Assembly (NCBI GenBank): GCA_963682055.1
Contig: OY821750.1
Location: 15,502,501-15,566,500 of the forward strand
Source: Primula veris
Lineage: Eukaryota; Streptophyta; Magnoliopsida; Ericales; Primulaceae
DNA: 64,000 nt
Direction of reading: 5' to 3'
A model generated the notes under the pieces. It ran no database searches. It was given only the letters and a program-made list of their open reading frames with translations, and was not told the origin of the DNA. This document shows positions 34,749-45,213 of this stretch, in pieces (within the stretch, counting starts at the first letter, position 1; every line of letters starts with the position of its first letter). A program made the translations under genes and the position numbers.

Positions 34749-35436
34749 AATACTATGAAATTCCGTAAATGGCGTGTTACCGAAGGAACGTCTAGGAATA
34801 CTATGAAATTCCCAACATGGCCGAAGTGCCTAGGAATACTATGAAATTCCGTAAATGGCGTGTTACCGAAGGAACGTCTAGGAATACTATGAAATTCTCA
34901 ACATGGCCGAAGTGCCTAGAAATACTATGAAATTCCGTAAATGGCGTGTTACCGAAGGAACGTCTAGGAATACTATGAAATTCTCAACATGGCCGAAGTG
35001 CCTAGGAATACTATGAAATTCCGTAAATGGCGTGTTACCGAAGGAACGTCTAGGAATACTATGAAATTCCCAACATGACCGAAGTGCCTAGGAAGACTAT
35101 GAAATTCCGTAAATGGCGTGTTACCGAAGGAACGCCTAGGAATACTATAAAATTCCCAACATGGCCGAAGTGCCTAGGAATACTATGAAATTCCCAACAT
35201 GGCGTGTTACCGAAGGAACGCCTAGGAATACTATGAAATTCCCGACATGGCCGAAGTGCCTAGGAATACTATGAAATTCCGTAAATGGCGTGTTACCGAA
35301 GGAATGTCTAGGAATACTATGAAATTCCCAACATGGCCGAAGTGCCTAGGAATACTATGAAATTCCCAACATGGCCGAAGTGCCTAGGAATACTATGAAA
35401 TTCCCAACATGGCGTGTTACCGAAGGAACGCCTAGG
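34749..35436 (+). repeat. Tat 3' minisatellite, 16 units of two types
   Basis: Each unit starts AATACTATGAAATTC. Type A is 48 bp (contains GGCGTGTTACCGAAGGAACG), type B 38 bp (contains ATGGCCGAAGTGCC). There are eight of each, mostly alternating, so the higher-order period is 86 bp. Two A units (the 11th and 16th) have a B-type beginning, evidence of unequal exchange. Hypervariable tandem repeats 3' of pol are known in Tat/Ogre elements as seeds of satellites. Confidence 0.97.
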
Positions 35437-35744
35437 AATACTATGAAATTTATATGCAGGTACAATGCAAGGAATTATTCAGGTCCACATTACGGCGGCG
35501 ATGCAATATAAATTGGCTAAAAATATGAAGGAGAATCAATCTAAACAACAAAATATCAACAAGAAGCATCTCCAAAACAGGAATAACGAAATAACAAATG
35601 ATTTAGCAAGGAAAAATCGATCCAATCAATTAAATAGCAATACGGCAATGGAAAGGTACAAAACAGGAATAAAGAAATAACATAAATAGTCCTCGCCCGC
35701 ATTACGGAGGCAACAAGAAGATCATCGACACTAAAGAGATTCAT

Positions 35745-36383
35745 TTAAGAAGAGCTACTGCAGGAGGAGCACGACGGTAATTGACCGAGCTCAATCTCTT
35801 CGTCATCCGTCGTTGTGTACCCATCAGACTTATCACCATCAAAACGCTCCTCAGAAATGAGGGCATCAAAATTGGTCGTATGAGCCCCAACACAAGTCAA
35901 CGTCTGAAGCCGCGCGTTGAACTCGGCTTCTTTCGCGAACTCGTGAGCATCCGAGGCCGCTTTACGGCGATCATCGTCAAAGGAGAGGTTACGACGAGCT
36001 TCGATCATAGCTGCGGAAGCATCGTATCTGGCACGGGACAAACAGAAATACTTCACTAACACGTTGGCCTTGGTCACAAGCAACTTTAATTTGCCGAAGT
36101 ACTCGTCCTTTGCACGCCAATATCGATCCAAACGACGCTCCTGAACCTCAACAGCATGCTCGGCACGGCGAACGTATTCTCAAAAAGAGGCCGCCTGGGT
36201 TTTCAGCTTGGTCCGCAGTCGAGCACATTGGTCGGTCAATTTGACATTTTTGCTCATCAAAACAATGTAGGGCCACCTGTCAGGCACCTCACTAGCCGCA
36301 CCAGATGAGACCTCGTCCCGGGCAGCACCAGTAGGTCCTAACCCCGGGTTAACTAGGTATGGAGAACCAGCCTGGTGCGACAT
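35745..36383 (-). pseudogene. Tat antisense ORF h, one nonsense codon
   Basis: Begins MSHQAGSPYL at 36383 and stays in one frame to 35745 except for a TGA at 36180-36182. The second half is charged and helical (coiled-coil-like) and ends in an acidic stretch and a serine/cysteine tail. It may be a terminal part of the larger antisense gene system rather than a separate gene. No family recognised. Confidence 0.5.
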
Positions 36384-36479
36384 AGTAGCATGTGCCTATA
36401 AAAAAAAGAGGGGGGGGAGAAGAACGAGAAGAGATGAATATAAAAAAAAAAAGAGGGAAAAAAGAGAAAAAAAAGAAGC

Positions 36480-36481
<2 letters not shown>

Positions 36482-36520
<39 letters not shown>
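36482..36520. repeat. Poly-A tract, about 38 nt
   Basis: Uninterrupted run of A on the plus strand between antisense ORFs g and h; a pyrimidine tract if the antisense RNA is made. Frames predicted through it (36349-36593) are artefacts of homopolymer translation. Confidence 0.9.
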
Positions 36521-36524
<4 letters not shown>

Positions 36525-36573
36525 AGAATTTTTTATACAAGCTACAAAGAAAACGACAAAACAAGCTATTTTA

Positions 36574-37146
36574 TTAATCCGACAACCCCTCAACAGACGC
36601 CGAAGTCTCTACTACATCGGCAAAATGAATATCTCGCAATGAATTAATTCGCGTCCCCAAACGCTCATGAATGACCGCCTCGATTCGGTTCAAGGCAACA
36701 GTGGTTTCAGTTACCCCGGCCTTCGCATCCACCATGCGCTCTGCCCGGGACACACCACTCATTCCTTTTATATGCTCCAGCACCTCTAAGGCGCGAGCTC
36801 GGGCCCAATACGCTTTGGCAAAGGATAGCAGCAGATCCGCGTCCTCGAAAACGGCCCCAAGGACCAAGCTCAAGCTCGTCACACAACCTCGGGCTTCATC
36901 ACGAGAACGTCGTAGGGCACCGAGAAGTTCCTTTGCTTTACCCTTATTTGCCGTATAATGGGCGGTCTTTTTACTAAATTTCTCTCCCAAATCACGTAAC
37001 CGGATCGCCAAGTTGGAAATATGAATATTCAGACCCTCGATTTCCTGATAAGCACAAGTCAATTTCGCGGTAAGGGACGCGTTAGATCTTTCCAAATCTT
37101 CCATTACGTCACCTACACTATGACTAGGCGAGGTCCAGACCACCAT
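36574..37146 (-). CDS. Tat antisense ORF g, coiled-coil protein
   Basis: 190 codons from ATG 37146 (MVVWTSPSHS) to TAA 36574. The body is mostly heptad-like helix (DLERSNASLTAKLTCAYQEI, AKELLGALRRSRDEA). An AATAAA overlaps and follows the stop on the minus strand (plus 36570-36575). No TATA box is obvious upstream, unlike ORFs a-e, so this may be a downstream exon of the antisense gene f. Function unknown. Confidence 0.5.
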   Translation of the reverse strand: MVVWTSPSHSVGDVMEDLERSNASLTAKLTCAYQEIEGLNIHISNLAIRLRDLGEKFSKKTAHYTANKGKAKELLGALRRSRDEARGCVTSLSLVLGAVFEDADLLLSFAKAYWARARALEVLEHIKGMSGVSRAERMVDAKAGVTETTVALNRIEAVIHERLGTRINSLRDIHFADVVETSASVEGLSD

Positions 37147-37380
37147 GGCAAGGGGGTTATTTGGTACCTGACATTATTTTATTTTTACATCCTTCAAAAT
37201 ATGACGACCATCAAAAGAAATTAACCCAAGAAAGCCCAACAGAAAGAAACCACAGCACCTATATTATCACTTCCCCAAAAGAATCTGTTTCTAGATACAC
37301 AAGAGACCAAAAAAAAAAATAAAAAAATAAAAAAATAAAAAAATAAAAAAATAAAAATATACATACTGCTAGAAAGATAG
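37147..37380. other. Noncoding spacer between antisense ORFs f and g
   Basis: Contains an (AAAAAAT)n simple repeat at about 37308-37357. No support for coding. Confidence 0.5.
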
Positions 37381-39816
37381 TCAAGGTTCCACATGAGGAG
37401 ATACTGGTGGGGGAACAACAGTAGCATCCGGTCGAGGAGTGGACGGGGCCGACATAGAGTGAGGACGCAGCGCTATCGAAATTGTCTGTCCCGGTAGCCG
37501 AGGAAGCTCTTCTTCACGAAGATTCGCCCAGTCCAAGGGTTTCGGCGGTGCACCATGCGGACACGGATACACCAACTCCGACCATGCCCTATCCGAGAAA
37601 GGAACATTCGCGAAATTGAGCGCCCGCACATGAGCACAGTATACAGAGAAGTTGGCCATCATCGCTAACTTTGTCCGCTCCTCCGCATGTGCCGTTTTCA
37701 GGGCAGACACCTTAGTCTTTTCGGCTTCCACGTCCTCTGCCAGGAGCAAGTTCTCCTCCTCTAGTTCGCCGTACTTAATGACCATGCTCTCTTTTTCCGC
37801 CTTCAATTTCTCGACATCATCGGTCAGGTGCAGAAAGTCCACCGACAGCTTGTCATAATTCTCGCCCAGGGTTTTCTTCGCGGCGACCAATTTCTCCTTC
37901 TCGGCCACCAGCTTCTCTTTCTCAGCCCCTAGAGCTCCCAGCTGATCCCGTAGCGCCACGGTACTCACAGCAATATGCACTTCAACACATTAGACTCCAA
38001 ATAGAATACAAGTACCAGACCTATATAGCGAAATACGAGCCCCACGTACCCTCAGCGCATCCGCGTGGGCCTGCTCTATAACCGACATTGTAGGTTGGGC
38101 AGATAGTCTTTCTGCATCCTTGAACACAAGGGGTTTCAGAGCCGTATACCCCATCTTCAAGGTTCGCGGTTGCTCCAGCAGTTCACCCCTACATCGGTCA
38201 ATGTAACGGGTCATTGCAACCCCGTCAACCAACACCTTCTCGGATCCGTCGAGAGCCTCATCCTCGACACCCGTCACAACATCCCCGGCATTCTCTTCGC
38301 TGCCTTCCATTTCCACCCCCACGTCCTCCTCCAACTGATCAATCTCAGGGGCCCTATGCTCGATCTCTTCCTCAGTACGGAGGGGCGAGCAAACGGGCAA
38401 ATCTATCGGACCCTCGGTGGGGATAGGCGAGATGACAGGCAAAGTCATCGTACCCTCTCCCATGTTAGTCAAGAGGTTCATATGTCCGAATACATCGTCG
38501 ATCGACCCCTGAAACACAATAATACCCATAGACCGGGCAAGAGCGAGGGTAACCAATGGAGAAGTCAGTAGCTGAAACAAGATGACTAATAAAGCAAAGC
38601 ACTAGCGAACAAAATGACAAACAACCAAAAGACAAGAAAATCATAATACATATACACATACCTCGCCCGGCGCAGAGGCATCCTCGGCGGTATCCCCTTC
38701 CGCGGCAGCCACCGCCCCCTCGCCCGAGCCAACGATATCAGCCTCCTCGGTAACCGATGTATCGGTTCCCCTGGCCCTCTTCGTTACTCCACCAACAGGG
38801 TCAGACGCATGACGCTTAGACCGAACGAGCTTCTTCCCGAGCCGAGCAGCACTTCGAGCCCGGACCACTTTCAAGAACTCTTCCTCGGGCTCTTTGGGGA
38901 TCTCGGGCGCAGGATTCCCCTTGGTCACCGACCCCATCGGGTACCCGAGCAGCATCGGGGCACTACGACTCGCCGGATCCGGCGTCGGTCCCGGCCCCCA
39001 CCATTTCCAAAGAGCTAACAGAGCCTCTACATTGGGAGCGCCGAGGTCTGGCATAGTGGGAGCATTGGTAGCCGGCCCAGAAATCTGGTGTCCCGGACAA
39101 GCCCATTCACCAGACGCAATAACAATACCAAGATTGCGCTCTTTGTTGGTATCCGGCAAACCGATAACGAGCCGGCAAAAGGAACGCAAGGTTTTCAGAT
39201 ACGAGCTGCGACGCTCAAAGCTCAAACTATAGACTCCGAAGACATCCTTCAGTTCAATCGGTATTCCGGACAGCTCCGATAACCTTTGGATACCATTCAG
39301 AGTACGGTAACCATTTAGGGCCAGTTGGGCCGGAGCAATCTGGACGGCCTTAAAGAACGAAGCCACCCAGTTTGTAAAGGGCATTCGAAGACCCCCAGTG
39401 AAGAATGCCGAAGAGCGCACAGCCACCTCGCCGGCAGGAACAAATCCCAGCACCTCCTCGTCAGAAATAGGAAGCCGGATATGTATGTTGTCAGGTATTC
39501 CGGCAAGCTCCTTAAAATCCTTTTCTACGAATGTGCCAATTTGGGCCACACTTTGGCTCAGAATTTCCTATCCAAACATCATCAAAAGTCCATCAATATA
39601 CTAACCAAATACACAAACAAGAACCACATCAATATAACGAGCGCCACCACCCCCCCCCCCCCCCCACACACATTAACCAGATACATAAGAATCATCAGAC
39701 ATATATAGATAACCTGAACCATATACCAATGACACACCTATGACCACAACGACAAATCAAATACAACTCCTAAAAGAGGGAAGGGGGGAGAACGAAAAAT
39801 CACTTACAGTAATCAT
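37381..39816 (-). CDS. Tat antisense spliced gene f ('putative gypsy type transposon'-like)
   Basis: Proposed model: exon 1 39816-39808 (three codons), donor ACT|GTAAGT; exon 2 39567-38662 (acceptor GGATAG, donor GAG|GTATGT); exon 3 from 38508 (acceptor TTTCAG). Phases agree at both introns. Exon 3 then shares its frame with 37980-37381, interrupted only by a TAA at 37990-37992. The N-terminal 150 residues (PFTNWVASFFKAVQIAPAQL, FCRLVIGLPDTNK) resemble the plant family called putative gypsy type transposon (PF04195-like), often found antisense in Tat elements. The C-terminal 130 residues form a long coiled coil. The role is unknown. The TAA is either disabling or removed by an intron I could not define. 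Confidence 0.6.
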
Positions 39817-40470
39817 TATGAGCAAGCAAGCGCGAACAACAGCAAGTCTTCCAACAAAACCACGAAACCCTAGATCAAGCGGCCGCACTCTTTTCCTTTT
39901 TGGCGGGAAGAATATGCTTTAGAGAGAGAGATATTTTCTTCAGCAAATTCTATGATAAAAATAAAATAGGATTACTTGGCACAATAGAAAGGAGTGGAGT
40001 CACAAAAAGAATAAAATAATAACCGTCCTTTCGTGTAACAGAGGTTTACCTATTTTTTCCAACCATACAAAAGTCAACAACCGCTGCTATTTTTAACATA
40101 TAAACGCTCCAGATTTCGCCACATCAGCGCGTATCCCACTACCCAAGGCAGTTCACATCATTACACCTAAATAAACGGCCAGTGGACCCTACCACGAAAA
40201 GCTTCCCACATACGCTACCACTATTATCACACCGAGAATGTCCCCCGATTAAAGTTCCTCGACGCCAAACCAATTCTTACCCAAAGGGCACACCGAACAA
40301 GGTGGACGAAGACCGTTTCTAGCTTGACGGCAGGGAGCATCAAGTCTACCAACGCTCTCCGGGGGGATAACCGGGCATATTGTTCGGTGTATGCTGAGGG
40401 ACATCAAATGATATCAACATAAAAGAGTGAAGCAAACAGGAAATAAAATAGGACAGAATCAAGTGCAAGA
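39817..40470. other. Intergenic spacer between antisense genes f and e
   Basis: Contains the likely 5' UTR and promoter of gene f (minus strand, about 39817-40000, with AGGGTTTCG near 39875). There is no clean TATA box and no coding frame. A 13-nt C-run lies just outside at about 39651-39665, within gene f intron 1. Confidence 0.4.
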
Positions 40471-40536
40471 CAAGTTTTATTCATCCACAAAGGGGGAAAC
40501 AGAAACAATACAACAGAAAAAGAAAATACACCCATC

Positions 40537-40899
40537 CTACTTTTTTGAACTATCCCCCATAACAACATCCCTCTTCGCCAAAAGTTCCTCCAGACGCTCT
40601 TTCTCCCTAACCAAACGAGAAATCGCCATCTCAGCCTGTTTCAAGGCGTAAGACTGAGACTCGCATTTTTGCTCGGCCTTGAAACGAGCAGTGCCCTCCT
40701 CGTCCCAATATTGTTTAAACCTCCTCGCTTCAGTCCGAGCACACATGAGATCATGTTTCAGCCATGACATCTCAATTTCTTTTAGTTGAAGAGGAGTCAA
40801 ATCCTCCTCCACAAAGCCAGGGGGACGAGGTAGCAAAAAGGTAGGCTCCTCTTCCATAAGGGCTTTCTTTTTGGAGGCAGACCTAGTGATGGGAGCCAT
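40537..40899 (-). CDS. Tat antisense cassette e, coiled-coil protein
   Basis: Starts MAPITRSASK at 40899; 120 codons to TAA 40537. A basic N-terminus is followed by a helical, heptad-rich body (LKEIEMSWLKHDLMCARTEA, EMAISRLVREKERLEELLAK). On the minus strand a TATA box (TATAAAT, plus 40970-40976) lies 71 bp upstream and AATAAA (plus 40476-40481) about 56 bp downstream. The unit therefore looks like a complete small gene. No family recognised. Confidence 0.6.
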   Translation of the reverse strand: MAPITRSASKKKALMEEEPTFLLPRPPGFVEEDLTPLQLKEIEMSWLKHDLMCARTEARRFKQYWDEEGTARFKAEQKCESQSYALKQAEMAISRLVREKERLEELLAKRDVVMGDSSKK

Positions 40900-41119
40900 C
40901 TCACGCAAAAGCAAATTATAAAACAAGAGAGAGGTAGAAATTGGTAATGAGATACAGGCAATAGGGAGCATTTATAGAGAATCAAAAGGCACAAAGTACG
41001 AAGCGTTACAATGGTTCACAAGACAGGCACGAGATACGAAAAGATACAACTGATTCATCAAATACAGAAGATAAAACACAAATGGCAAAAGGGGAAATAC
41101 ATAAGAAAACCAGCCCAAT

Positions 41120-41599
41120 CTAAGGATCAATGGGTGGAAAAACCGAACTGCCAGACCGAGAGAAAGCAAAACGAGCAGAACAATTCAACCGAGCTTGGTA
41201 GGAATCGTTCATGGCGACCAAATCGTCATTCTCCGAGGAGAGCCTGTTGTTTTCCGTAGTAAGAACCCTGACGCGCTCCACGAGCCGAGCATTCTTTACC
41301 ATTATGCTAGCTAGGCCTTGAGGAGAGTTGTCAAACTCATCTTGAGAATGGTCCCAAATTTCCTCGGCATCATACCAGGAGTTGGCCAGATGGTTTCTCT
41401 GTAACAACAAGTGATCGAGCTGGCGACTCAGTGCCGAGATCTCGATCCACTTCACCGTCTCTTCGGGATAAGAGCCGAACAAGCTCAAGGCCAAAACGCC
41501 ATACTCTTTCTCAAGCCTTGCCATCCGACGGCGGACCCGAGATAGCTCAGTGTCCAAGCCCTTCATCTGAGCATGATATCTCACCACAGGTCCAGACAT
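41120..41599 (-). CDS. Tat antisense cassette d, coiled-coil protein
   Basis: 159 codons starting MSGPVVRYHAQ. Strong heptad pattern (LSRVRRRMARLEKEYGVLAL; NARLVERVRVLTTENNRLSS). A minus-strand TATA-like TATAAGT (plus 41697-41703) lies about 98 bp upstream. It shares the MSGP start with cassette c, suggesting a common ancestor. Function unknown. Confidence 0.6.
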   Translation of the reverse strand: MSGPVVRYHAQMKGLDTELSRVRRRMARLEKEYGVLALSLFGSYPEETVKWIEISALSRQLDHLLLQRNHLANSWYDAEEIWDHSQDEFDNSPQGLASIMVKNARLVERVRVLTTENNRLSSENDDLVAMNDSYQARLNCSARFAFSRSGSSVFPPIDP

Positions 41600-41985
41600 T
41601 CTGGGAAATTGTTATAGTACGGAAGAAAATAAAGGGCTAAGGAAGAGAGAAGCAAAAAGAAAAAAGAGATGATAAACTACCAAAGAAAAGAGAAGTACTT
41701 ATAGAACGGAGAGTATGATATTTTATGACCTTGCTTGGGAAATTGCATATTTCCTGACATGCTTGGGGGCATGCACATTTCCTGACCTACTAGGGAGCAT
41801 GCACATATGTTTGACAGTGATGGGGACATCTACTGACATCTGAGACTACAGTGCAGAAGAAATAAAGACGAGATATTCAAAGATCTAGATTCCAGACAAA
41901 CAACAAACCACAGGTACAATATAAAAAGAAATGCTAAATTAAAAGGGCAAAAATACTTTTCATTAATGAAGATGGAATACATCAT
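41600..41985. other. Promoter-side spacer of cassette d
   Basis: Holds the TATA-like box of cassette d and a local repeat of CATGCACATTTCCTGACCTA-like words (about 41745-41805). No coding frame. Confidence 0.5.
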
Positions 41986-41989
41986 TGTT

Positions 41990-42160
41990 CATTACATCAA
42001 AAGACAATATTACATCGAGGTCTGTTACATCAAGGTCTATTACATCCGAGATAAAAACCTATTACATCCGAGATAAAAACCTATTACATCCGAAAAGAAA
42101 ACCTATTACATCCGAAAAGAAAACCTATTACATCCGAAAAGATCTATTACATCCGAGAAG
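41990..42160. repeat. 21-22-bp tandem repeat (CTATTACATCCGA...)
   Basis: About eight copies of TATTACATC followed by CGAGATAAAAACC or CGAAAAGAAAACC; the first copies are shorter and diverged. Located between cassettes c and d. Confidence 0.9.
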
Positions 42161-42511
42161 AGCTAGTACAGAAGATCAGGCAAAGGATCAACTATATCAG
42201 CTGACCAAGTGAGCAGGAGACGCCAAAAAGAAAAAGTAAGAAGAAAAAGAAAGAGGAGGCACAGAAGAAAAATAGATGAGAAGAAGATAAAGAAATGAAG
42301 GAGACAGACAACTAAAAAGGAAGTCAATGAAACAAAAAAAGAAAGGGGAAAAGAAAAGAATAAAAAGTACGAGAGAACAGAGTATAAAAAAAAAAAACAC
42401 AAGAGAGGAAGAGGAAGAAATGAGGGAAACTGAGAAATAAAAAGAAGAAAAAGAAAGAGATGGGAAAAGATGGGGAAAAGCAGAGAAAAATAAAAAAAAG
42501 AAGGGGGAAGG
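42161..42511. other. Purine-rich noncoding tract
   Basis: Almost pure A/G on the plus strand. The pyrimidine-rich complement gives long F/L/S-rich frames (42163-42558 and overlapping) that are composition artefacts. It would be the 3' UTR of cassette c. Confidence 0.6.
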
Positions 42512-42805
42512 TTAGGGGGAAGTCGATCGGTATCGATGAGAGGGCCCGGCAGAGACATCCCTGTCCCTCAGTGTCGGGTTCCCCCTTAGCATCTCATTCT
42601 CTTCGACTAGAGCCTGACGAGCACGTCGGCAGTAAGCCAATTCGGATCTTAGCCAAGTTAATTCCCGAAACATCTCGGTATGGTGATAACGCATCACCTT
42701 CAATTCCTCCTCGGCATCCCTCAACAACCTTTGTACATGGTTATAGGAGGCTTCAAAGGCCTCCACTTGCAAAGCTAATGCTGATTGGGTGAAAGGACCA
42801 GACAT
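42512..42805 (-). CDS. Tat antisense cassette c, coiled-coil protein
   Basis: 97 codons from MSGPFTQSAL at 42805. Helical throughout (ALQVEAFEASYNHVQRLLRD; LTWLRSELAYCRRARQALVE) with a short S/R-rich tail. TATAAAT on the minus strand at plus 42891-42897, 86 bp upstream. Starting at the upstream in-frame Met (42877) would place the start inside the presumed 5' UTR, so the MSGP Met is preferred. Confidence 0.6.
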   Translation of the reverse strand: MSGPFTQSALALQVEAFEASYNHVQRLLRDAEEELKVMRYHHTEMFRELTWLRSELAYCRRARQALVEENEMLRGNPTLRDRDVSAGPSHRYRSTSP

Positions 42806-42905
42806 CTTAGGAAAATTATAAGATGAGGGTCTATATATGGGGGAAAATAATATGATAAGAATTGTGGATGTAACCATGCTGTAAGCAGGTATTTATAGAT
42901 CAATT

Positions 42906-43372
42906 AGATGAGGGCTGGTATTGAGAGTCGCAACCGTTCGCCAATGGGTACTAAGAAGCGATGGCAATTAAAAGATGTCTGTTCAAGAAAGAACGTTTGG
43001 ATTCCCCAAAGGTTCTAAAAAAGCGTGAGTAATTAAAAGCCACTCTTGTTCACAAAACGCTTGGATTCTTACCAATATTTAAAGGGGGTAAGTAATAATG
43101 GCAGCAAAACACGCGTCATTTTTGGGAAGGGCAGCGGTTCAAATAAATATCCCAGATCTTTTGCACAAAGCTCAAGAAAACTCTGGTGAATAAGATTTTT
43201 TATGCACAAGGCTCAAGAAATCCTATTGGTCCCTAGATATAAAGAGTAAGAAGGTCCAATGGATAAGATCAAACGCAAGGCCCAAGAAAAGCATTAATGA
43301 GGCCACAAGCGTGCGCAGTCAAAATAAATTGCATTGGGAAAGTAATTCAGATATAAACAAGAAAAAGAAATC
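42906..43372. other. Spacer between cassettes b and c
   Basis: Contains GGATTC(T/C)-and CAAGAAA-type short repeats (for example 'AAGGCTCAAGAAA' near 43170-43290) but no coding frame. Confidence 0.45.
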
Positions 43373-43439
43373 TTTATTGATTGGTTGATACTTCGTTACA
43401 GAAGAAGCACAAAGAGGAAATACAATGAAAACAATAAAA

Positions 43440-43778
43440 TCATTTCATAGAAGGGCCCGCTTCGTCATTCGGCTTCCTTTTCGACCGAGCATACACTTCC
43501 TTAAGGGCCAATTTGTAAGCCCTCTTGGAAGCAAGCTGCCTATCTCTGGAGGCCTCGAGCTCTTTGATCCGGGCACGAGCGCGAATACTGTCGAGCAAAG
43601 ACCTCTGGTGCTCCTTCTCCAGGGCATCCAATCGCTCGTCTAGTTCGGCGGCCCGACGAGCTTCCACCGACAGCCGGGCAACCCTCTTCTCGAGATAACG
43701 CACCTTCCGAACTTCCTCTTCCAGACGGGCAACGTATTCAGGAAGGTTGTCACCATAGTTTTCAAGAGAAGAAGCCAT
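43440..43778 (-). CDS. Tat antisense cassette b, coiled-coil protein
   Basis: 112 codons from MASSLENYGD at 43778. Long heptad-rich helix (EYVARLEEEVRKVRYLEKRV, ELDERLDALEKEHQRSLLDS), then KRAYKLALKEVYARSK, nearly identical to the corresponding part of cassette a. TATAAAA on the minus strand at plus 43829-43835, 51 bp upstream; AATAAA at plus 43373-43378, about 62 bp downstream. A complete, compact gene unit of unknown function. Confidence 0.62.
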   Translation of the reverse strand: MASSLENYGDNLPEYVARLEEEVRKVRYLEKRVARLSVEARRAAELDERLDALEKEHQRSLLDSIRARARIKELEASRDRQLASKRAYKLALKEVYARSKRKPNDEAGPSMK

Positions 43779-44045
43779 TTTTTCGTTAATAAAGAATGAA
43801 CTGCATAAAGAATACTGGGACAGTCCCCTTTTATAAGAAGAAACAAGGAGTAGATCAAAGGTCATCTCGAATAAATACAACCTCTTGAACTTCCCAAGAA
43901 CATTTACGGCGAATTAACCACAGTTCCAAATCCAATTAAAGTCATCCAAAAAGACATCAAGAAGATAAACAGACAAGAACAAGGAAAGGGAAATATTTTA
44001 TTAATTTCAAAAACTTCGATTACAACTGAGGAGAAGACTCCCCAT

Positions 44046-44402
44046 TCAAGAGAAATTACGACAGAAATTACAAAAGACTAATTGTTTCGAGGAAGAGCCT
44101 TCTTCATCGTCATCCGAACTCGGTTTAGACCGAGCATGCAACTCCTTGAAGGCAAGCTTATAGGCCCTTTTTGCTGCCTTCTGCTTAGCCAGATTAGCCT
44201 CGAGCTTCTTTATATGCTCATAGGCCCAATCCCGATCGGCCATCGTCACATGATGATCAGAATCCATGTCAGACAACCTTTTCTTGTAGTCTGAAACCTT
44301 GGCCACGAGTTTCTTATTCGCGGTACGAGATTTCTTGATTTCCGTTTCTAAATATGAAATATAATTAAAGGAGCTCTCACCAGTAGAACCTGAAGAAGCC
44401 AT
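44046..44402 (-). CDS. Tat antisense cassette a, coiled-coil protein
   Basis: 118 codons from MASSGSTGES at 44402. Helical body with heptads (YLETEIKKSRTANKKLVAKV; YEHIKKLEANLAKQKAAKRA), then KRAYKLAFKELHARSK followed by an acidic serine tail. TATAAAG on the minus strand at plus 44457-44463, about 55 bp upstream; AATAAA at plus 43997-44002, about 44 bp downstream. Paralogous to cassette b, including the MASS start. Confidence 0.62.
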   Translation of the reverse strand: MASSGSTGESSFNYISYLETEIKKSRTANKKLVAKVSDYKKRLSDMDSDHHVTMADRDWAYEHIKKLEANLAKQKAAKRAYKLAFKELHARSKPSSDDDEEGSSSKQLVFCNFCRNFS

Positions 44403-44627
44403 TATGTCACGAGCAAATTAGTAAGTAAAATGTCTAAGTATGGAGGGAGCACACCCCTTTATAGGATTTTTCCTCGAAGAAAGATATTAGGATAGGAAAC
44501 ATTAAATGTGCCCCCTGGGAACCGTCATAAGTCTATTGCGTTTCTCGATGAAGCATTGGGAAGGACAAGACCGAAGTAACGTTATCGATAAACCAAACAT
44601 GACTCCCCCGACATGGAAACCACGCCG

Positions 44628-44645
44628 AGGAAGTCAGGGAGCACT
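44628..44645 (+). other. Tat polypurine tract
   Basis: GAGGAAGTCAGGGAGCACT, purine-rich, ends immediately before the 3' LTR. It would prime plus-strand synthesis; it is less pure than usual. Confidence 0.6.
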
Positions 44646-45213
44646 TGATAGAACATAAAAATTAGACCCGAATATTTTATTCGGGTAATAATCAACCCAC
44701 TTTATAAATGGGTATCCAACGCTTAAATGGGTCATCTCATACTTTTTATAGGAATTGAGGTGTTACTACCAAAAGCCCAAGCCCAATCAAATGGGGACCC
44801 ATGTCTGAAAAATCCCTGGGATAAAGACATTTGTCAATATCCTAGAAGGCGCAGTTGCCTATAAATAGCCAACTACCCCTCCTAGAAAAAGACCAGAAAA
44901 TCTATCCAAAAAATATAGAGAGAAGTTAAGAAAAGAGAGAAACTAACCAAAGCATATCACTTCGAGAAATAAACCGAGAAAAGACAGCCGAGCACCGAAT
45001 AAAAGGGGAGAAAGATGAAGACGAGAGATTAAATAGTCATATCGAGCACAATTGTAAAACCGAAATACTAATCCGAGCAAATGTAATAGTCCGAACAAGG
45101 ACAATAATCCGAGCAATAATAAAGATCAGGAAGTGTCCTTTATTCACGGTTGATTTACCATTATATCATTGTTGAAAAGCCTAACGCGACCGACCAAAGT
45201 TATGGCTTTATCA
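44646..45213 (+). repeat. Tat 3' LTR
   Basis: 568 bp, seven substitutions from the 5' LTR and no indels. TATA box at 44860-44867 and AATAAA at 45118-45123. If promoter-active it could drive transcription into the DNA to the right. Confidence 0.95.

Noticed and set aside
34749..35436. Regularly spaced direct repeats that might suggest a CRISPR array
   Set aside because: Repeats are contiguous with no unique spacers and sit inside a plant retrotransposon; this is a minisatellite. The same holds for 41990-42160 and 49137-49712.
36349..36593. Frames with long Phe runs
   Set aside because: Translation of a 38-nt homopolymer.
42163..42558. 131-codon F/L/S-rich frame, minus strand
   Set aside because: It is the complement of an almost pure purine tract; length arises from composition.
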